The notes beneath the pieces were generated by a model. It made no database searches. It had not been told where the DNA came from and saw nothing but the letters and a program-made list of their open reading frames with translations. A stretch of 60,049 nucleotides of DNA, taken from positions 1 to 60,049 of the forward strand of contig CAIOPG010000003.1 in the NCBI GenBank assembly GCA_903860135.1. The letters run 5' to 3'. Each line of letters starts with the position of its first letter. Positions within the stretch are counted from its first letter, which is position 1. This document shows positions 40,602-49,749 of this stretch, in pieces. The DNA is from Candidatus Omnitrophota bacterium. GTDB lineage: Bacteria; Omnitrophota; Gorgyraeia; Zapsychrales; Fredricksoniimonadaceae. A program made the translations under genes and the position numbers.

Positions 40602-42137
40602 GTGGCATATTTTCGAAGACCTGCAGTCATCATCTTTTGTTTAACCTTTCTCATCTACAGTCCTCTGCTTTTCAATCATTATGTCGGCGACGACAACATT
40701 GTCATGGGGAGGAATACATTTTACCATTCATGGCATAATATTCCACGTGTCTTTGGTCGAGGGGCTATTGCGGATATTGCGGCCATTCATTTCAAGGAAG
40801 GCACAGCTATTGATTTCGGGACGGGGAAAGATCAATATCGTCCGGTATCCAACGTGACGTACTTCATTGACGGGCAGTTGTTCAATGCCAGACCATGGGG
40901 GTCGCATCTTGTCAATATCCTGATCCACAGTATCAATGCGGTTCTTGTGGGTTTGCTTATATTGGAAATTTTCCCTGGTGCGTTCCCCGCTGTTTTTGCC
41001 GCGCTTCTTTTTTCACTGCATCCTCTGCAATCAGAGGCTGTAGCTGTGATGAGTTATCGGGCAGATATCCTCGCGGCCATGTTTGTCCTGGTTTCATTTT
41101 ATGCCTGGGTTAGATTTAGGAAAAGCGGGTACGTCAGGCAACGGCTTTATTTCTGTTCTTTATTTATGTATGGACTCGCGGTATTCAGCAAGGAAGCCGC
41201 GAGTTTTTTGCCGTTGGCGATCATCGCATTTGATCAGATCATAGGCACTCCCCGCCCGGCGTTCAGGCAAAGGGCGGTGTTCTATGGCGGCTTTACGATG
41301 GTCTTCTTTTTGTTCGTATATTTATATTTTGTGGTTTTTCCGACACCGTTGGCGGCATCCGTGAATTTTCATTGGTTAGGCGGGTCTTTGATTAATCATG
41401 TTTCTTTGATGGGGTATATCTGGCAACAGTATCTTGTTAACCTTTTGATGCCTTGGACCGTGAAAGTGATCCCCGGCCATTATTGTCCGCCACTGACGGT
41501 ATTAACAGGAACGGCATTGGTCTGGGTTGGGATAACGGCTGTTTCCTTGATGGTCGCTCTGGGCGTGTTGTGGCGCCGGCACAGAGAAGGGGCATTCTTC
41601 GTGGTATGGTACATTCTCTTTTATTTACCGATCTCGAATCTTTTCCCAGTCGCCAACCCGATGGCAAGCCGTTATATGTATATGCCTTCTATAGGACTGA
41701 TTGTCGCGGCGGCAGTTTTCTTGAACCAAGCCTGCGGAAGTGGCTTTTTCAGGAGATATGCCGGTCGTTTGTCGCATGTGTTGTTTGTCGGGGTGATTAT
41801 GATCTGTGTTGTTCCGACCTTGTTTCTCAACGTGGATTGGAAAACAAATTTTCATGTTGCCTGTGCTTGGGTGAGGGATTATCCGGCAGACGGCCAAGGG
41901 TATGCGTTGTTGGGACGGGAATACTTACGGGCCGGGGATTATGATAAGGCCCGGGAGCATCTTGAGAAGAGTGTGGTGTTCGGGAGTTTTATACCGGGGG
42001 ATCTATTGTCCCTGGCAGAATGCTATGTTCACCAAGGCCAACCGGCAGCAGCAGCACATCTACTCCAGCAGATCATTGCCCATTATCCTGGCTATGATAA
42101 AGCGAAAGATCTGTTACGGAAGGCGAAATTTCGCTAG
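40602..42137 (+). CDS. TMTC/DUF1736-type membrane glycosyltransferase with TPR tail
   Basis: Starts at GTG behind GGAGGAGACGGGGC. The 511-residue protein has about ten membrane segments. The first loop has the acidic pair NHYVGDDN and a Y-R-P-V-S-N-V-T-Y segment, then the LVNILIHSINAVLV and SLHPLQSEAVAVMSYRADIL motifs known from TMTC-type O-mannosyltransferase-like proteins. The last 80 residues are TPRs (YALLGREYLRAGDYDKAREH). It probably transfers a sugar from a lipid carrier to surface proteins. Substrate unknown. Confidence 0.8.
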   Translation: MAYFRRPAVIIFCLTFLIYSPLLFNHYVGDDNIVMGRNTFYHSWHNIPRVFGRGAIADIAAIHFKEGTAIDFGTGKDQYRPVSNVTYFIDGQLFNARPWGSHLVNILIHSINAVLVGLLILEIFPGAFPAVFAALLFSLHPLQSEAVAVMSYRADILAAMFVLVSFYAWVRFRKSGYVRQRLYFCSLFMYGLAVFSKEAASFLPLAIIAFDQIIGTPRPAFRQRAVFYGGFTMVFFLFVYLYFVVFPTPLAASVNFHWLGGSLINHVSLMGYIWQQYLVNLLMPWTVKVIPGHYCPPLTVLTGTALVWVGITAVSLMVALGVLWRRHREGAFFVVWYILFYLPISNLFPVANPMASRYMYMPSIGLIVAAAVFLNQACGSGFFRRYAGRLSHVLFVGVIMICVVPTLFLNVDWKTNFHVACAWVRDYPADGQGYALLGREYLRAGDYDKAREHLEKSVVFGSFIPGDLLSLAECYVHQGQPAAAAHLLQQIIAHYPGYDKAKDLLRKAKFR

Positions 42138-42257
42138 GGCGAACTTTGTCAGGCGCACGGCGGCTAAAGCCAAAAGGCTCATGGCCATGATGACCGGTGT
42201 CAGGATGATGATCCACAGGCGCACGGCGGTAAGCGTAACAAGTGATTTGATCTTCAT
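42114..42257 (-). CDS. 47-residue membrane microprotein coupled to radical SAM gene
   Basis: The minus-strand ATG (42257) overlaps the stop of the radical SAM gene as ATGA. The product begins [19 protein letters not shown] and continues [20 protein letters not shown], a long hydrophobic stretch of one or two membrane helices with a basic end. Its 3' end overlaps the tail of the convergent TMTC gene. No family known; the coupling argues that it is translated. Confidence 0.5.
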   Translation of the reverse strand: MKIKSLVTLTAVRLWIIILTPVIMAMSLLALAAVRLTKFALAKFRLP

Positions 42258-43801
42258 GAAAGGTTCAGGTCGCTGGTATAGAATAGTTCGTGCCGCACCT
42301 TGCGGATCAGGCTAAGCTCCGGGGCGTGGCGGTACATTTTGTTGGACAGTTTCAGTTTGTAATAATGACTGACGAAACGGGCTATGGTCTGGGCGCAAAA
42401 CCGTGTGGGGCGATGGCGGATGCTGCCCATGATATTAACGAGCGCATTGGCCAGGATGCTCATGTACGAAATATTGCCGAGTGCCACGCGTTCCTGCCGT
42501 GAGAACCACGGGCTGCGCTGCCCTTTAAAGTCATAATCATCAAATATCCAGTCAGCCCAGCCTTCCAGACTTTGTGGCGGTTTCAGACCGTGGTCAAGGG
42601 CCAGTTGAAAATCGGGCGTTCCTGGCAAGGCTGTATAGATAGCCATGGTTTCAAGCTGGGCAGCGGGATTTTCTGCCTTGAGGCGAAAGGCAAGGTCAAT
42701 GGTCTGGTTGATGTCGTCGAAGGTTTCTGTCGGGTATCCCACCATGAAGCTGAACGCCGGGATGATGCCGTGTTGCTTGCAGCGCAGATTGGCGGCGCGT
42801 ATTTGTTCGGTCCGTATGCCTTTTTGCATAAGTTTCAGGATGCGCGGCGAGCCGGATTCCGCGCCGAACTTTAGGGTATACGCCCCGGCGCGCTTGAGGG
42901 TGGCGATCTCCTGGTTGGTTGCTTTCTCAAAGACATCCACGCGTGTCCCAGAAGTATAGAAGGCAATGTTGAGCTTGTTGTTGATGATGCCTTCACAAAT
43001 GGCATTGGCGCGACCGCGGTCAATGTAAAATTCATCATCACGCAGCCAGATACCGTCGAGCTTAAAACGCCGGACGGAATCGGTGATCATGTCGATGCTT
43101 TTTTCGACAGACATCGGGCGCCACTGGCGCTGGCGGATCGAGGAGCTGCTGCAAAAACCGCACTGGAAAGGGCAGCCACGGCTTGTTTGACCGATATCAA
43201 GGACGCGGGCACTCTTTTTCAGGTACATATCCCGATGAATATAAGGTTCAATGTTGACCAGGTCCCAGGGGACCGGCAGTAGGGTCTCAACCGGGAGAAG
43301 TGGCCGCGGGGCTGTGCGCCGGACGGTCGCGCCGTCTTTGTAAAGGATGCCCTGGATAGTGGACAGGCTTTTTCCTTGAGCTAGGGCGTCGATCAACTCG
43401 GGCATGGTTTCATCGCCTTCACCGGTAACAACAATGTCCACGCTGGGGTGGCGCACTGTTTGTTCAGGAAGAACCGACGGGTGGCAGCCACCCCAGATGA
43501 GTGGGACACGGCCACCGGTGATCGTACGGCAAAGTTCCGCCAGATGCAGGGCATGACGGATCTGGGTGCCGGTCATGGCGGATATGCCGATGGCGATCAA
43601 GTCATCTGAAATGAAGCGTTTTAAAGTTTCGGCAGAAATGGTATGTGTGCGCTGGTCAAGTAATGTGACATGATAGCCCTTATTAAGCAACGGTGCCGCT
43701 ACGGCCAGCAGGGCGTGTGGCGGGGCAATGGTAGAGCCGAAGTCCATCCCTGTTTTGGGATAAAGCAAGAGGACTTGTGGTTGTGACACGCATACGGGCA
43801 T
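42254..43801 (-). CDS. B12-binding-domain radical SAM protein
   Basis: This 515-residue protein has an N-terminal cobalamin-binding-like Rossmann domain (about 8-140, with [10 protein letters not shown] in place of the strict DxHxxG, and [15 protein letters not shown]). The radical SAM core has C210-x3-C214-x2-C217, KFGAESGSP, and [12 protein letters not shown] helical C-terminal part follows. It resembles the class B-type methyltransferase or hopanoid/lipid-modifying radical SAM proteins, but no substrate can be named. It is flanked on both sides by glycosyltransferase-like membrane proteins, which suggests an envelope lipid or glycan. It is transcribed divergently from the next gene. Confidence 0.88.
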   Translation of the reverse strand: MPVCVSQPQVLLLYPKTGMDFGSTIAPPHALLAVAAPLLNKGYHVTLLDQRTHTISAETLKRFISDDLIAIGISAMTGTQIRHALHLAELCRTITGGRVPLIWGGCHPSVLPEQTVRHPSVDIVVTGEGDETMPELIDALAQGKSLSTIQGILYKDGATVRRTAPRPLLPVETLLPVPWDLVNIEPYIHRDMYLKKSARVLDIGQTSRGCPFQCGFCSSSSIRQRQWRPMSVEKSIDMITDSVRRFKLDGIWLRDDEFYIDRGRANAICEGIINNKLNIAFYTSGTRVDVFEKATNQEIATLKRAGAYTLKFGAESGSPRILKLMQKGIRTEQIRAANLRCKQHGIIPAFSFMVGYPTETFDDINQTIDLAFRLKAENPAAQLETMAIYTALPGTPDFQLALDHGLKPPQSLEGWADWIFDDYDFKGQRSPWFSRQERVALGNISYMSILANALVNIMGSIRHRPTRFCAQTIARFVSHYYKLKLSNKMYRHAPELSLIRKVRHELFYTSDLNLS

Positions 43802-43911
43802 TGGAAAATTCTCTGTTAATTATGAGGAATATAGTATATAACCACAGGAGACTTGTCTATTTTAAACTCGCATATTTATATTTTTGTAAAATTCTGTTGC
43901 TATTATTACCT

Positions 43912-45564
43912 ATGTTAAGAAATGTCCTCAAGTATCAAAAAGGTATTTTCTTTTTTTTAACCCTCATAACGGGGGTATTGATCTTTTCTTGTTTTGGTAA
44001 TTTTCAATACGCTTTATCTCAGGGTGATCACGGCCGTGACTTGTATGCGTTCAAACGGGTATTGGATGGGGCTGTGCCTTACCGGGATTTTTCATGGCTT
44101 TTTGGTCCGCTGATGGCGTATTATTACGCTCTTTTCTTCAAGGTGTTCGGGGTGAGCGTGCAATCAGTGATCTTGGGGCAGGATATCCTGATCATCCTGA
44201 CGGGAATAGGACTTTTTCTGGCGTGCACGCGCTTTTTAACGCCGGCTTTTTCTTTTCTTTGTGCTTTTTGGTATTGGGCTTTGCGCGGGGATGAATTCTT
44301 CTATACGTATAATCATTCCGGTGGTTTATTGTGCCAAGTCATGATGGTGTATGCCTTGTTTTCTTATATCAAGACAGCGCGCCTAAGGTATGTGATCGGT
44401 GGATTGGTCGTGGCTTTTCTGTTCAGCCTGATCCGGGTGAATATGGCGATGGCTTTGCTGGTGCCCTGGTGTGCGGCACTGGCTGTGACAGATATTGTCA
44501 GGCGTGAGCCGGCTTTATTATTACGGTTGAGGGTGAACGTGTACGGTGCCTTGTTGTGCGCAGGGATGGCCTTCTTGGTGTATGCCTGGTATTTTCAGGG
44601 GCAGTCAGCCTATGTCTTATGGGAAAGTTTTCCTTTGAGCAAGGCGCAGAGAGCAGAGCCTGCAGTCAGCCCGTGGCTGGCTATGGGTATGGCGCTGAGG
44701 CATTATGTGCCGTTCTTTTTGACAACGTGGGTGGGGCGCGTGATAACCATTGCCTGTGTGTTGTCTGTGGGGGGCATGGTATTTAATTTTCTATCCAGAA
44801 GGAATTTTGGAGGTAGGGAGAAAACGGATTCGTTGCTGGCTGTGGTTTTTACGATGATATTGGCAATGGCAGGTGCGCATGAATATTTGTTGAGCAGTGT
44901 AGCGTACAGGGTATACTGGGTTTTTCCGTTATTACTGATTTTGATTTTTTTGATCTTTGGTTTGGCAACACGGCATGGTCGGTGGCAGGCTTTTTTTCGT
45001 CGTATATTATATATTGTGCTTTGGGGTGTTGCCATGCTAACGCTGGCGGGACAATGGCGGGATGTTGCTTGGCTAAAGACCAACGGGTATGTATTTAAAT
45101 ACGGCGCCAACGAGGTATATACGCGGCAAGAGGCGCAATGGTTTTCTACAGTAAGGGCGGCCTGCGACTTTATTGAAAAGAATGTGCCTCCCGGCCAGAA
45201 ACTTTTCACCTTACCTTTTGATACTCTTTATAATTATTTGACCGGCAGAGACCAGCCGACCCGGCAGTGGGTTTTCTTTGAACATTTTCATATGCCGCCG
45301 GAACAGGATATTGCTACGATTCATGATCTTGAGCGTAACAAGGTGGTGTGGGTACTTGTTTCAAGCCGGTCGATCGACCAGGAGCCGGGCTTGGGTGTTT
45401 TTGGGCGGGATTATTGCCGGGTTCTTTGTGATTATATCGACAAGAATTATCAGGCACAGGTGCAGTTTGGTGTTTGGAACCCGGCGCCATCATGGGCGTG
45501 GAATCATGGGGTTGTTTTCTTTAAAAGAAAAACGCCGTTTGCCAATCATGCCGCGGCGAAATAA
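43912..45564 (+). CDS. polytopic glycosyltransferase-like membrane protein (GT39/DUF2029-like)
   Basis: I choose ATG 43912; longer forms from 43777 run into the divergent promoter region. A TTGTCT-18-TATATT pair at 43853-43882 may drive it, and no ribosome binding site is clear. The product of about 550 residues has ten or more membrane segments. GDHGRDLYAFKRVLDGAVPY with the early acidic residues matches lipid-linked sugar transferases, followed by RDFSWLFGPL. The soluble C-terminal end (about 430-550) includes CDFIEKNVPPGQKLFTLPFD, typical of such enzymes. Substrate unknown. Confidence 0.8.
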   Translation: MLRNVLKYQKGIFFFLTLITGVLIFSCFGNFQYALSQGDHGRDLYAFKRVLDGAVPYRDFSWLFGPLMAYYYALFFKVFGVSVQSVILGQDILIILTGIGLFLACTRFLTPAFSFLCAFWYWALRGDEFFYTYNHSGGLLCQVMMVYALFSYIKTARLRYVIGGLVVAFLFSLIRVNMAMALLVPWCAALAVTDIVRREPALLLRLRVNVYGALLCAGMAFLVYAWYFQGQSAYVLWESFPLSKAQRAEPAVSPWLAMGMALRHYVPFFLTTWVGRVITIACVLSVGGMVFNFLSRRNFGGREKTDSLLAVVFTMILAMAGAHEYLLSSVAYRVYWVFPLLLILIFLIFGLATRHGRWQAFFRRILYIVLWGVAMLTLAGQWRDVAWLKTNGYVFKYGANEVYTRQEAQWFSTVRAACDFIEKNVPPGQKLFTLPFDTLYNYLTGRDQPTRQWVFFEHFHMPPEQDIATIHDLERNKVVWVLVSSRSIDQEPGLGVFGRDYCRVLCDYIDKNYQAQVQFGVWNPAPSWAWNHGVVFFKRKTPFANHAAAK

Positions 45565-45576
45565 AAGGGGGATGTT

Positions 45577-45975
45577 ATGGTTAATGATACGGGAATGCCT
45601 GAAGCTGTGGCGGTACAGCCTGTTGTTGCTCAAGTTGTGGCACCAGTGTCGCCGCTGGCCAGCATTGAGGATTTCAAGAAATTCAAATTTGTTGTCGGGT
45701 GTATCAGCGAGGCCGTTGTGCACCCCAATGCGGATAAGCTTTTTGTCCTGAAAGTGGACATCGGGACGGAAGTGCGTCAGCTTGTTGCCGGGATCCGGCG
45801 TTCCTATGCGCCTGAACAGCTGGTCGGTCGCCGTGTGATTATCATCGCCAATCTCGCCCCGGCGTTGATCCGTGGGGTTGAATCCCAAGGCATGGTATTG
45901 GCAGCTTCCGATGACCAGGGTGTTTCTATCCTTCAGCCGGACCGTGATGTGGTGCTCGGCAGTGTGGTGAAATAA
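45577..45975 (+). CDS. tRNA-binding (EMAP-II/MetG C-terminal-like) domain protein
   Basis: This 132-residue protein has a Pro/Val-rich lead of about 28 residues. An OB-fold tRNA-binding domain follows: FKKFKFVVGCISEAVVHPNA, DKLFVLKVDIGTEVRQLVAG and GMVLAASDDQGV. The same domain ends bacterial methionyl-tRNA synthetase and forms CsaA and Trbp111. Alone it may bind tRNA non-specifically or assist MetG as a separate subunit. It stands 13 bases after the membrane glycosyltransferase gene. Confidence 0.88.
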   Translation: MVNDTGMPEAVAVQPVVAQVVAPVSPLASIEDFKKFKFVVGCISEAVVHPNADKLFVLKVDIGTEVRQLVAGIRRSYAPEQLVGRRVIIIANLAPALIRGVESQGMVLAASDDQGVSILQPDRDVVLGSVVK

Positions 45976-45980
45976 CAGCT

Positions 45981-47426
45981 GTGGATGTGCCGCAGTTCTT
46001 GACATCAACGCAGTGCCTTGCTTGCCGCGGGTGCTGTCTTTTTCATGATCCCGGCGGTGATTGGGCGCCACGGTTGACACCCGAAGATGTAGCTATGCTT
46101 GAAACAGCTGCGCCTGCGTTGTCCTGGCGTAACGGGCAGGAACGACTGGCTCTGCGTCCTTGCCATGGCTCTAGTGCCTGTGTCTTTTTGGACGAGGCGC
46201 AGCACCTTTGCCGTGTTTATGCCTCAAGGCCACTGGAGTGCCGATTGTATCCTTTTCTCTTGTCACATGAGGGATCTGGTTTTAAAGTTTACGCGCATCT
46301 CAGTTGCCCGGCCATAACAGCGGCACGTGAAACAGGTGCCTGGGCGGAGTGGGTGGCCCGGATTAGGGTTTTTTTTTCACGGCCGGATGTTGGCACCAGG
46401 GTTCATCGGAGCGCGTGTTGTTTTCCGGACTATTCCCTGTCTTCCGACGAGGTGATAGAGGTTTTTGCGTTTGAGCCTGGGGTGGCGCTGTGGCACCTAA
46501 GGCCGCGTATCGAGCAGGCGTTGTCAGCCACTCCACGGCTTTTGTCGGCACTGCATTTTGTGAATATGTTCGCGTGGCAGCATTCTTTTCATTTTGATGT
46601 TCAAGAGATCAATGGTACTGATTGCGTCTTTGCCAGCCAGCCAGCCGGGATGTTCATGTATTGGCCGCCACTAGGAAAAAATATTGCCCCGCATATTATT
46701 GATGCTTGTTTCGACCGGATGCGCACGGTTAATGGCGGTGGTAGCCTGACCAGGATTGAAAATGTTTCCGCGGCCGAGGTTCATCTGTTTGACCCTAATA
46801 GTTATCATGTCAGGTTGTGCGGGCATGAATATGTTTATGCCCGCAGGGATATCGCGTGCCTTGGCGGGAATAAGTACAAATCGCGGCGGGGAGATGTGAA
46901 TGCCTTTGCGCGGATGCAGGCCGGAAGGTATCGCCTGAGGCCGTATATGGCGCAGGATTTTAATGCCTGCGCAGCACTCTTTGACCGTTGGATGACAGGC
47001 CGGGTGCGGCGGCATGGCAACGATCTTTACCGCTGGATGCTCGAGGATAACCGGGATGTCCACCGGCTTCTTCTGGCGCATGCCGCGCAGCTTGGATTGA
47101 TCGGCTGTGTGCTTGAGATCGACGGAGATGTTGCGGCCTACACCTTTGGTTATGCTCTGGACGAGGAAACTTTTTGTGTCCTTCTGGAGGTTGCTGATCT
47201 TGCGGTCAAAGGTCTGCCGGCTTTTATCTTTAGCCATTTTTGCGCCGATGAGGCGGTGGCTTCTTACCGATGGATCAATGCCATGGGGGCTGAGGCGGGG
47301 GATGATATGGCGCGGACAAAGATGTCTTGGCGCCCTTGTCGGATGGAACCGGCTTACACGGTGACAGCGATGGATAATGCCAGGCTGCCGGTTGACTGGT
47401 GCCGTTATGCGGAGAAACAGGGATGA
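45981..47426 (+). CDS. YkgJ-type Cys-cluster domain fused to DUF2156-like acyltransferase domain
   Basis: This 481-residue protein starts at GTG. The N-terminus carries C12-x2-C15-x2-C18-C19, with further Cys in SACVFLDEAQHLCRVYASRP and LECRLYPF: the YkgJ/UPF0153 metal or Fe-S cluster domain (to about 150). The C-terminal half (from about 190) has the GNAT-like features of the DUF2156/PF09924 domain, such as FVNMFAWQHSFHFDVQEING and the repeat lobe ending DDMARTKMSWRP. The two are usually separate. The pairing suggests a metal-dependent aminoacyl-lipid or peptide transferase, unproven. It overlaps a DnaQ-like gene by four bases. Confidence 0.75.
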   Translation: MDVPQFLTSTQCLACRGCCLFHDPGGDWAPRLTPEDVAMLETAAPALSWRNGQERLALRPCHGSSACVFLDEAQHLCRVYASRPLECRLYPFLLSHEGSGFKVYAHLSCPAITAARETGAWAEWVARIRVFFSRPDVGTRVHRSACCFPDYSLSSDEVIEVFAFEPGVALWHLRPRIEQALSATPRLLSALHFVNMFAWQHSFHFDVQEINGTDCVFASQPAGMFMYWPPLGKNIAPHIIDACFDRMRTVNGGGSLTRIENVSAAEVHLFDPNSYHVRLCGHEYVYARRDIACLGGNKYKSRRGDVNAFARMQAGRYRLRPYMAQDFNACAALFDRWMTGRVRRHGNDLYRWMLEDNRDVHRLLLAHAAQLGLIGCVLEIDGDVAAYTFGYALDEETFCVLLEVADLAVKGLPAFIFSHFCADEAVASYRWINAMGAEAGDDMARTKMSWRPCRMEPAYTVTAMDNARLPVDWCRYAEKQG

Positions 47427-48043
47427 ACTTTTTGGATATGGATTATGTGGTCTTTGATGTGGAAACCACGGGTCTTTCGCCTGTTGACGGGGATCGTATC
47501 ATTGAAATTGCGGCCGCGCGCGTACGCCGGGGCGAGGTCATCGCGCGCTTTGCGTCGTTTGTCAACCCGAGGCGACCGCTGAATGCCGAGGCGCAAAAAC
47601 TCAATCAGATCACCGAAGACATGGTCTGCGGGGCACCTCCCGCGTCAGAGGTCTTGCCTTTGTTCATGGAGTTTACAGGCGGCAGCTGCCTCGTGGCGCA
47701 CAATGCGGCGTTCGATATTAAGTTTGTGTGTTACGAGCTTGCCCAGGCCGGACGTAAGCTTCATGACGGGATCCCCGTGCTGGACACCATGAAGATATCC
47801 AAAAGTTTTCTCCCGCATCTGACGAGCCAGCGGTTGTCCTACATTGCCCATTCCTTGGGCGTTTCTGTTGGGACAACGCATCGCGCGGCGGCCGATGTGG
47901 ATATCCTCGTCGGGATCATGGGGCGTCTTTTTGCGCTGGCCCCGGATTATAATGTTCGAACATTCAGGGATCTCATCGCGCGCTTCGGCGTTGAAAAACC
48001 CGGTTATAAGATCCATGAAGGAACCCAGCTTTCTTTTCTCTAA
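47423..48043 (+). CDS. DnaQ-like 3'-5' exonuclease (DEDDh family)
   Basis: The ATG at 47423 overlaps the previous stop as ATGA. The 206-residue protein has the DEDDh residues: D-V-E-T-T-G near the start (residues 11-15), the ITEDMV region, HNAAFD, and the C-terminal H-R-A-A-A-D. It resembles the epsilon proofreading subunit of DNA polymerase III or the exonuclease part of RNase T/PolC-type proteins. It lacks the helicase or DNA polymerase fusion. Its role could be DNA repair or RNA processing. Confidence 0.9.
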   Translation: MNFLDMDYVVFDVETTGLSPVDGDRIIEIAAARVRRGEVIARFASFVNPRRPLNAEAQKLNQITEDMVCGAPPASEVLPLFMEFTGGSCLVAHNAAFDIKFVCYELAQAGRKLHDGIPVLDTMKISKSFLPHLTSQRLSYIAHSLGVSVGTTHRAAADVDILVGIMGRLFALAPDYNVRTFRDLIARFGVEKPGYKIHEGTQLSFL

Positions 48044-48067
48044 GGTTTAATTCTCTTAAAGACTTCC

Positions 48068-48096
48068 TTGCGAAGATGCCTTGCTCCCGTTATAAT
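48068..48096 (+). promoter_or_regulatory. promoter of the secreted coiled-coil gene (leaderless)
   Basis: TTGCGA (48068-48073), 17 bases, consensus TATAAT (48091-48096). The ATG at 48105 follows 8 bases later without a ribosome binding site. Confidence 0.75.
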
Positions 48097-48104
48097 AAAA
48101 AAGC

Positions 48105-49196
48105 ATGAATAAAATAATATTCTTATTTATATCATCGATTTTCCTGATAGCCGGATCGGATACGGTGTGCGCTACCATACGCGACATGAAGATCGTGGAT
48201 GCGGAGCTTGACCGCCTGACGACACCGACGCTGTCGGTGCCTGTTTCTGCTCCTGTTCCGGTACAGCAAGGTATCCCTCGCTGGAAATCTTCGTTGGGTG
48301 AGATCCAGAACACGGCGGCTTCCCTGTTGACCGAGAACGCGCAGTTGACAGCTGAAAACCAGTTGTTAATGACGCAGGTTAGAGACCTTGAAGCGGGATT
48401 GGCCGACGCCCGTGGACAGGGCGAGGCGATCGTCCGTAAGGTGATGGGGCAAGACAAGAACATCATCGACGAATTAGCGCAACTAAGACAGCAAGTCGAT
48501 GCCGGTGATGGTGAAGTGGCTACTCAAAAAGGTGCTCTGCTTGTTTTAAAGGCACGCTTGGTTGAAGCGAAAAAACGTTGTTCGCTCGCGCAGTTGCGTA
48601 TGACGGACTTGGGGCTGGAAAAGAAGGCGCGTGAGTTGGATGGCCGCGCGCGTAGCAATACCGTTTTATCTGGAATGCGCACAGAGGTCGGACAGCTTAA
48701 AAGCCGTATTGTCCTGATCCAGGATCAGACCAGGCAGTTGTTGCAGAATGCCGCAGAATTGGGGAAGGTTGAACGTCCTTATTGGTTGCGGATACGTGAA
48801 ATCATGGCCTTGACCACGTCGGACAAGGAGCGTCTTGAGGCATTAAAGTCTGAAAGGGATCGTTATACCGTTAAGCTCAATGATCTAAAGGTCTCACAAG
48901 CAAGGCCTGGACGGTACAGGAACGCCCGGCGTATTCAACAGCTTCAGGCTGAACGGACGGTGCTTGAAACGCGTTTCAAGGATTATACAGCCAGGCTAGA
49001 GGCCTTGCAGTCCAACACACCTGATAACACAAAGGTTGATGATCCGGCGGGAATTGTCACACAGCTCGAGGGAAAGAACAAGAATATCGAGATGGAGATA
49101 GGCGATCTGCGCGAGAATATCGCGCTACTGGAATACAAGGTGAACAGCCTGCAGCGTTACAAAGATCGAAATAAACCGGCTCGACAGCCGAAGTAA
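48105..49196 (+). CDS. secreted coiled-coil protein
   Basis: This 363-residue protein has a signal peptide (1-23, CATI region). Long coiled-coil segments follow, about 60-135 (AASLLTENAQLTAENQLLMT) and 150-350. Glu, Gln, Arg, Leu and Lys dominate, and Pro is scarce after residue 60. Such proteins span or structure the periplasm. No enzyme motif is present and no family name is supported. Confidence 0.75.
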   Translation: MNKIIFLFISSIFLIAGSDTVCATIRDMKIVDAELDRLTTPTLSVPVSAPVPVQQGIPRWKSSLGEIQNTAASLLTENAQLTAENQLLMTQVRDLEAGLADARGQGEAIVRKVMGQDKNIIDELAQLRQQVDAGDGEVATQKGALLVLKARLVEAKKRCSLAQLRMTDLGLEKKARELDGRARSNTVLSGMRTEVGQLKSRIVLIQDQTRQLLQNAAELGKVERPYWLRIREIMALTTSDKERLEALKSERDRYTVKLNDLKVSQARPGRYRNARRIQQLQAERTVLETRFKDYTARLEALQSNTPDNTKVDDPAGIVTQLEGKNKNIEMEIGDLRENIALLEYKVNSLQRYKDRNKPARQPK

Positions 49197-49205
49197 GGAG
49201 CGTCC

Positions 49206-49691
49206 ATGAAAGAGATCCTTGAGATTCTGATGAATGATGCGCGTACAACCCCGGATGAGATCGCGAAGATGACCGGGAAAAGCGCTTCCGCCGTCAGGTC
49301 TCAAATTAAGAAATATGAACAGGACGGAACGATCGTCCAGTACAAGGCGATCGTTAATCCCGAGATGGTCGAAGGCAACCAGAGCATGGTGCGAGCCCTT
49401 ATTCAGGTCAGCATTGTTCCCCAGAAAGACGTTGGCTTCGATCATATTGCTGAACGCATCTATAGTTTCTCCGAGGTTAAGAGCTGTTACCTGGTGTCGG
49501 GGAGCTATGACTTGCTGGTTATTGTAGAGGGTGGCAACATTCAGACGGTGGCGGAATTTGTTTCGTCAAAACTTTCTTCGATGGAGAATGTGCGCCAGAC
49601 AGCAACGCATTTTCTTTTGAAGAAATATAAAGAGGACGGGAAGATATTCAAGGTTGCGCCCCGTCAGAAGAGACTCAATATTACTTATTAA
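49206..49691 (+). CDS. Lrp/AsnC family transcription regulator
   Basis: This 161-residue protein starts behind AAGGAGCG. The HTH is at about 1-50 (MNDARTTPDEIAKMTGKSAS, then VRSQIKKYEQDG). The RAM ligand-binding domain is at about 65-145 (VRALIQVSI, VSGSYDLLVIVEGG, ATHFLLKKYKEDG). It probably senses an amino acid. The next gene is an aminotransferase, a plausible target. Confidence 0.92.
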   Translation: MKEILEILMNDARTTPDEIAKMTGKSASAVRSQIKKYEQDGTIVQYKAIVNPEMVEGNQSMVRALIQVSIVPQKDVGFDHIAERIYSFSEVKSCYLVSGSYDLLVIVEGGNIQTVAEFVSSKLSSMENVRQTATHFLLKKYKEDGKIFKVAPRQKRLNITY

Positions 49692-49697
49692 AGGATG

Positions 49698-49747
49698 TCC
49701 CGCTCCCGGCGGATTATGTTGCGTCGTAGCTGCGGGCGGGATTTTTT
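49698..49747 (+). terminator. terminator-like hairpin directly before the aminotransferase start
   Basis: TCCCGC (49698-49703) pairs with GCGGGA (49736-49741) around a 32-base loop, followed by TTTTTT. Its 3' arm GGCGGGA is the only Shine-Dalgarno-like sequence before the ATG at 49750, so stem formation should block both transcription and translation. Confidence 0.6.
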
Positions 49748-49749
49748 AT

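Noticed and set aside
42572-42959. Plus-strand open frames inside the B12-radical SAM gene
   Set aside because: They run antisense to the radical SAM core with its cluster motif and have no start signals of their own.
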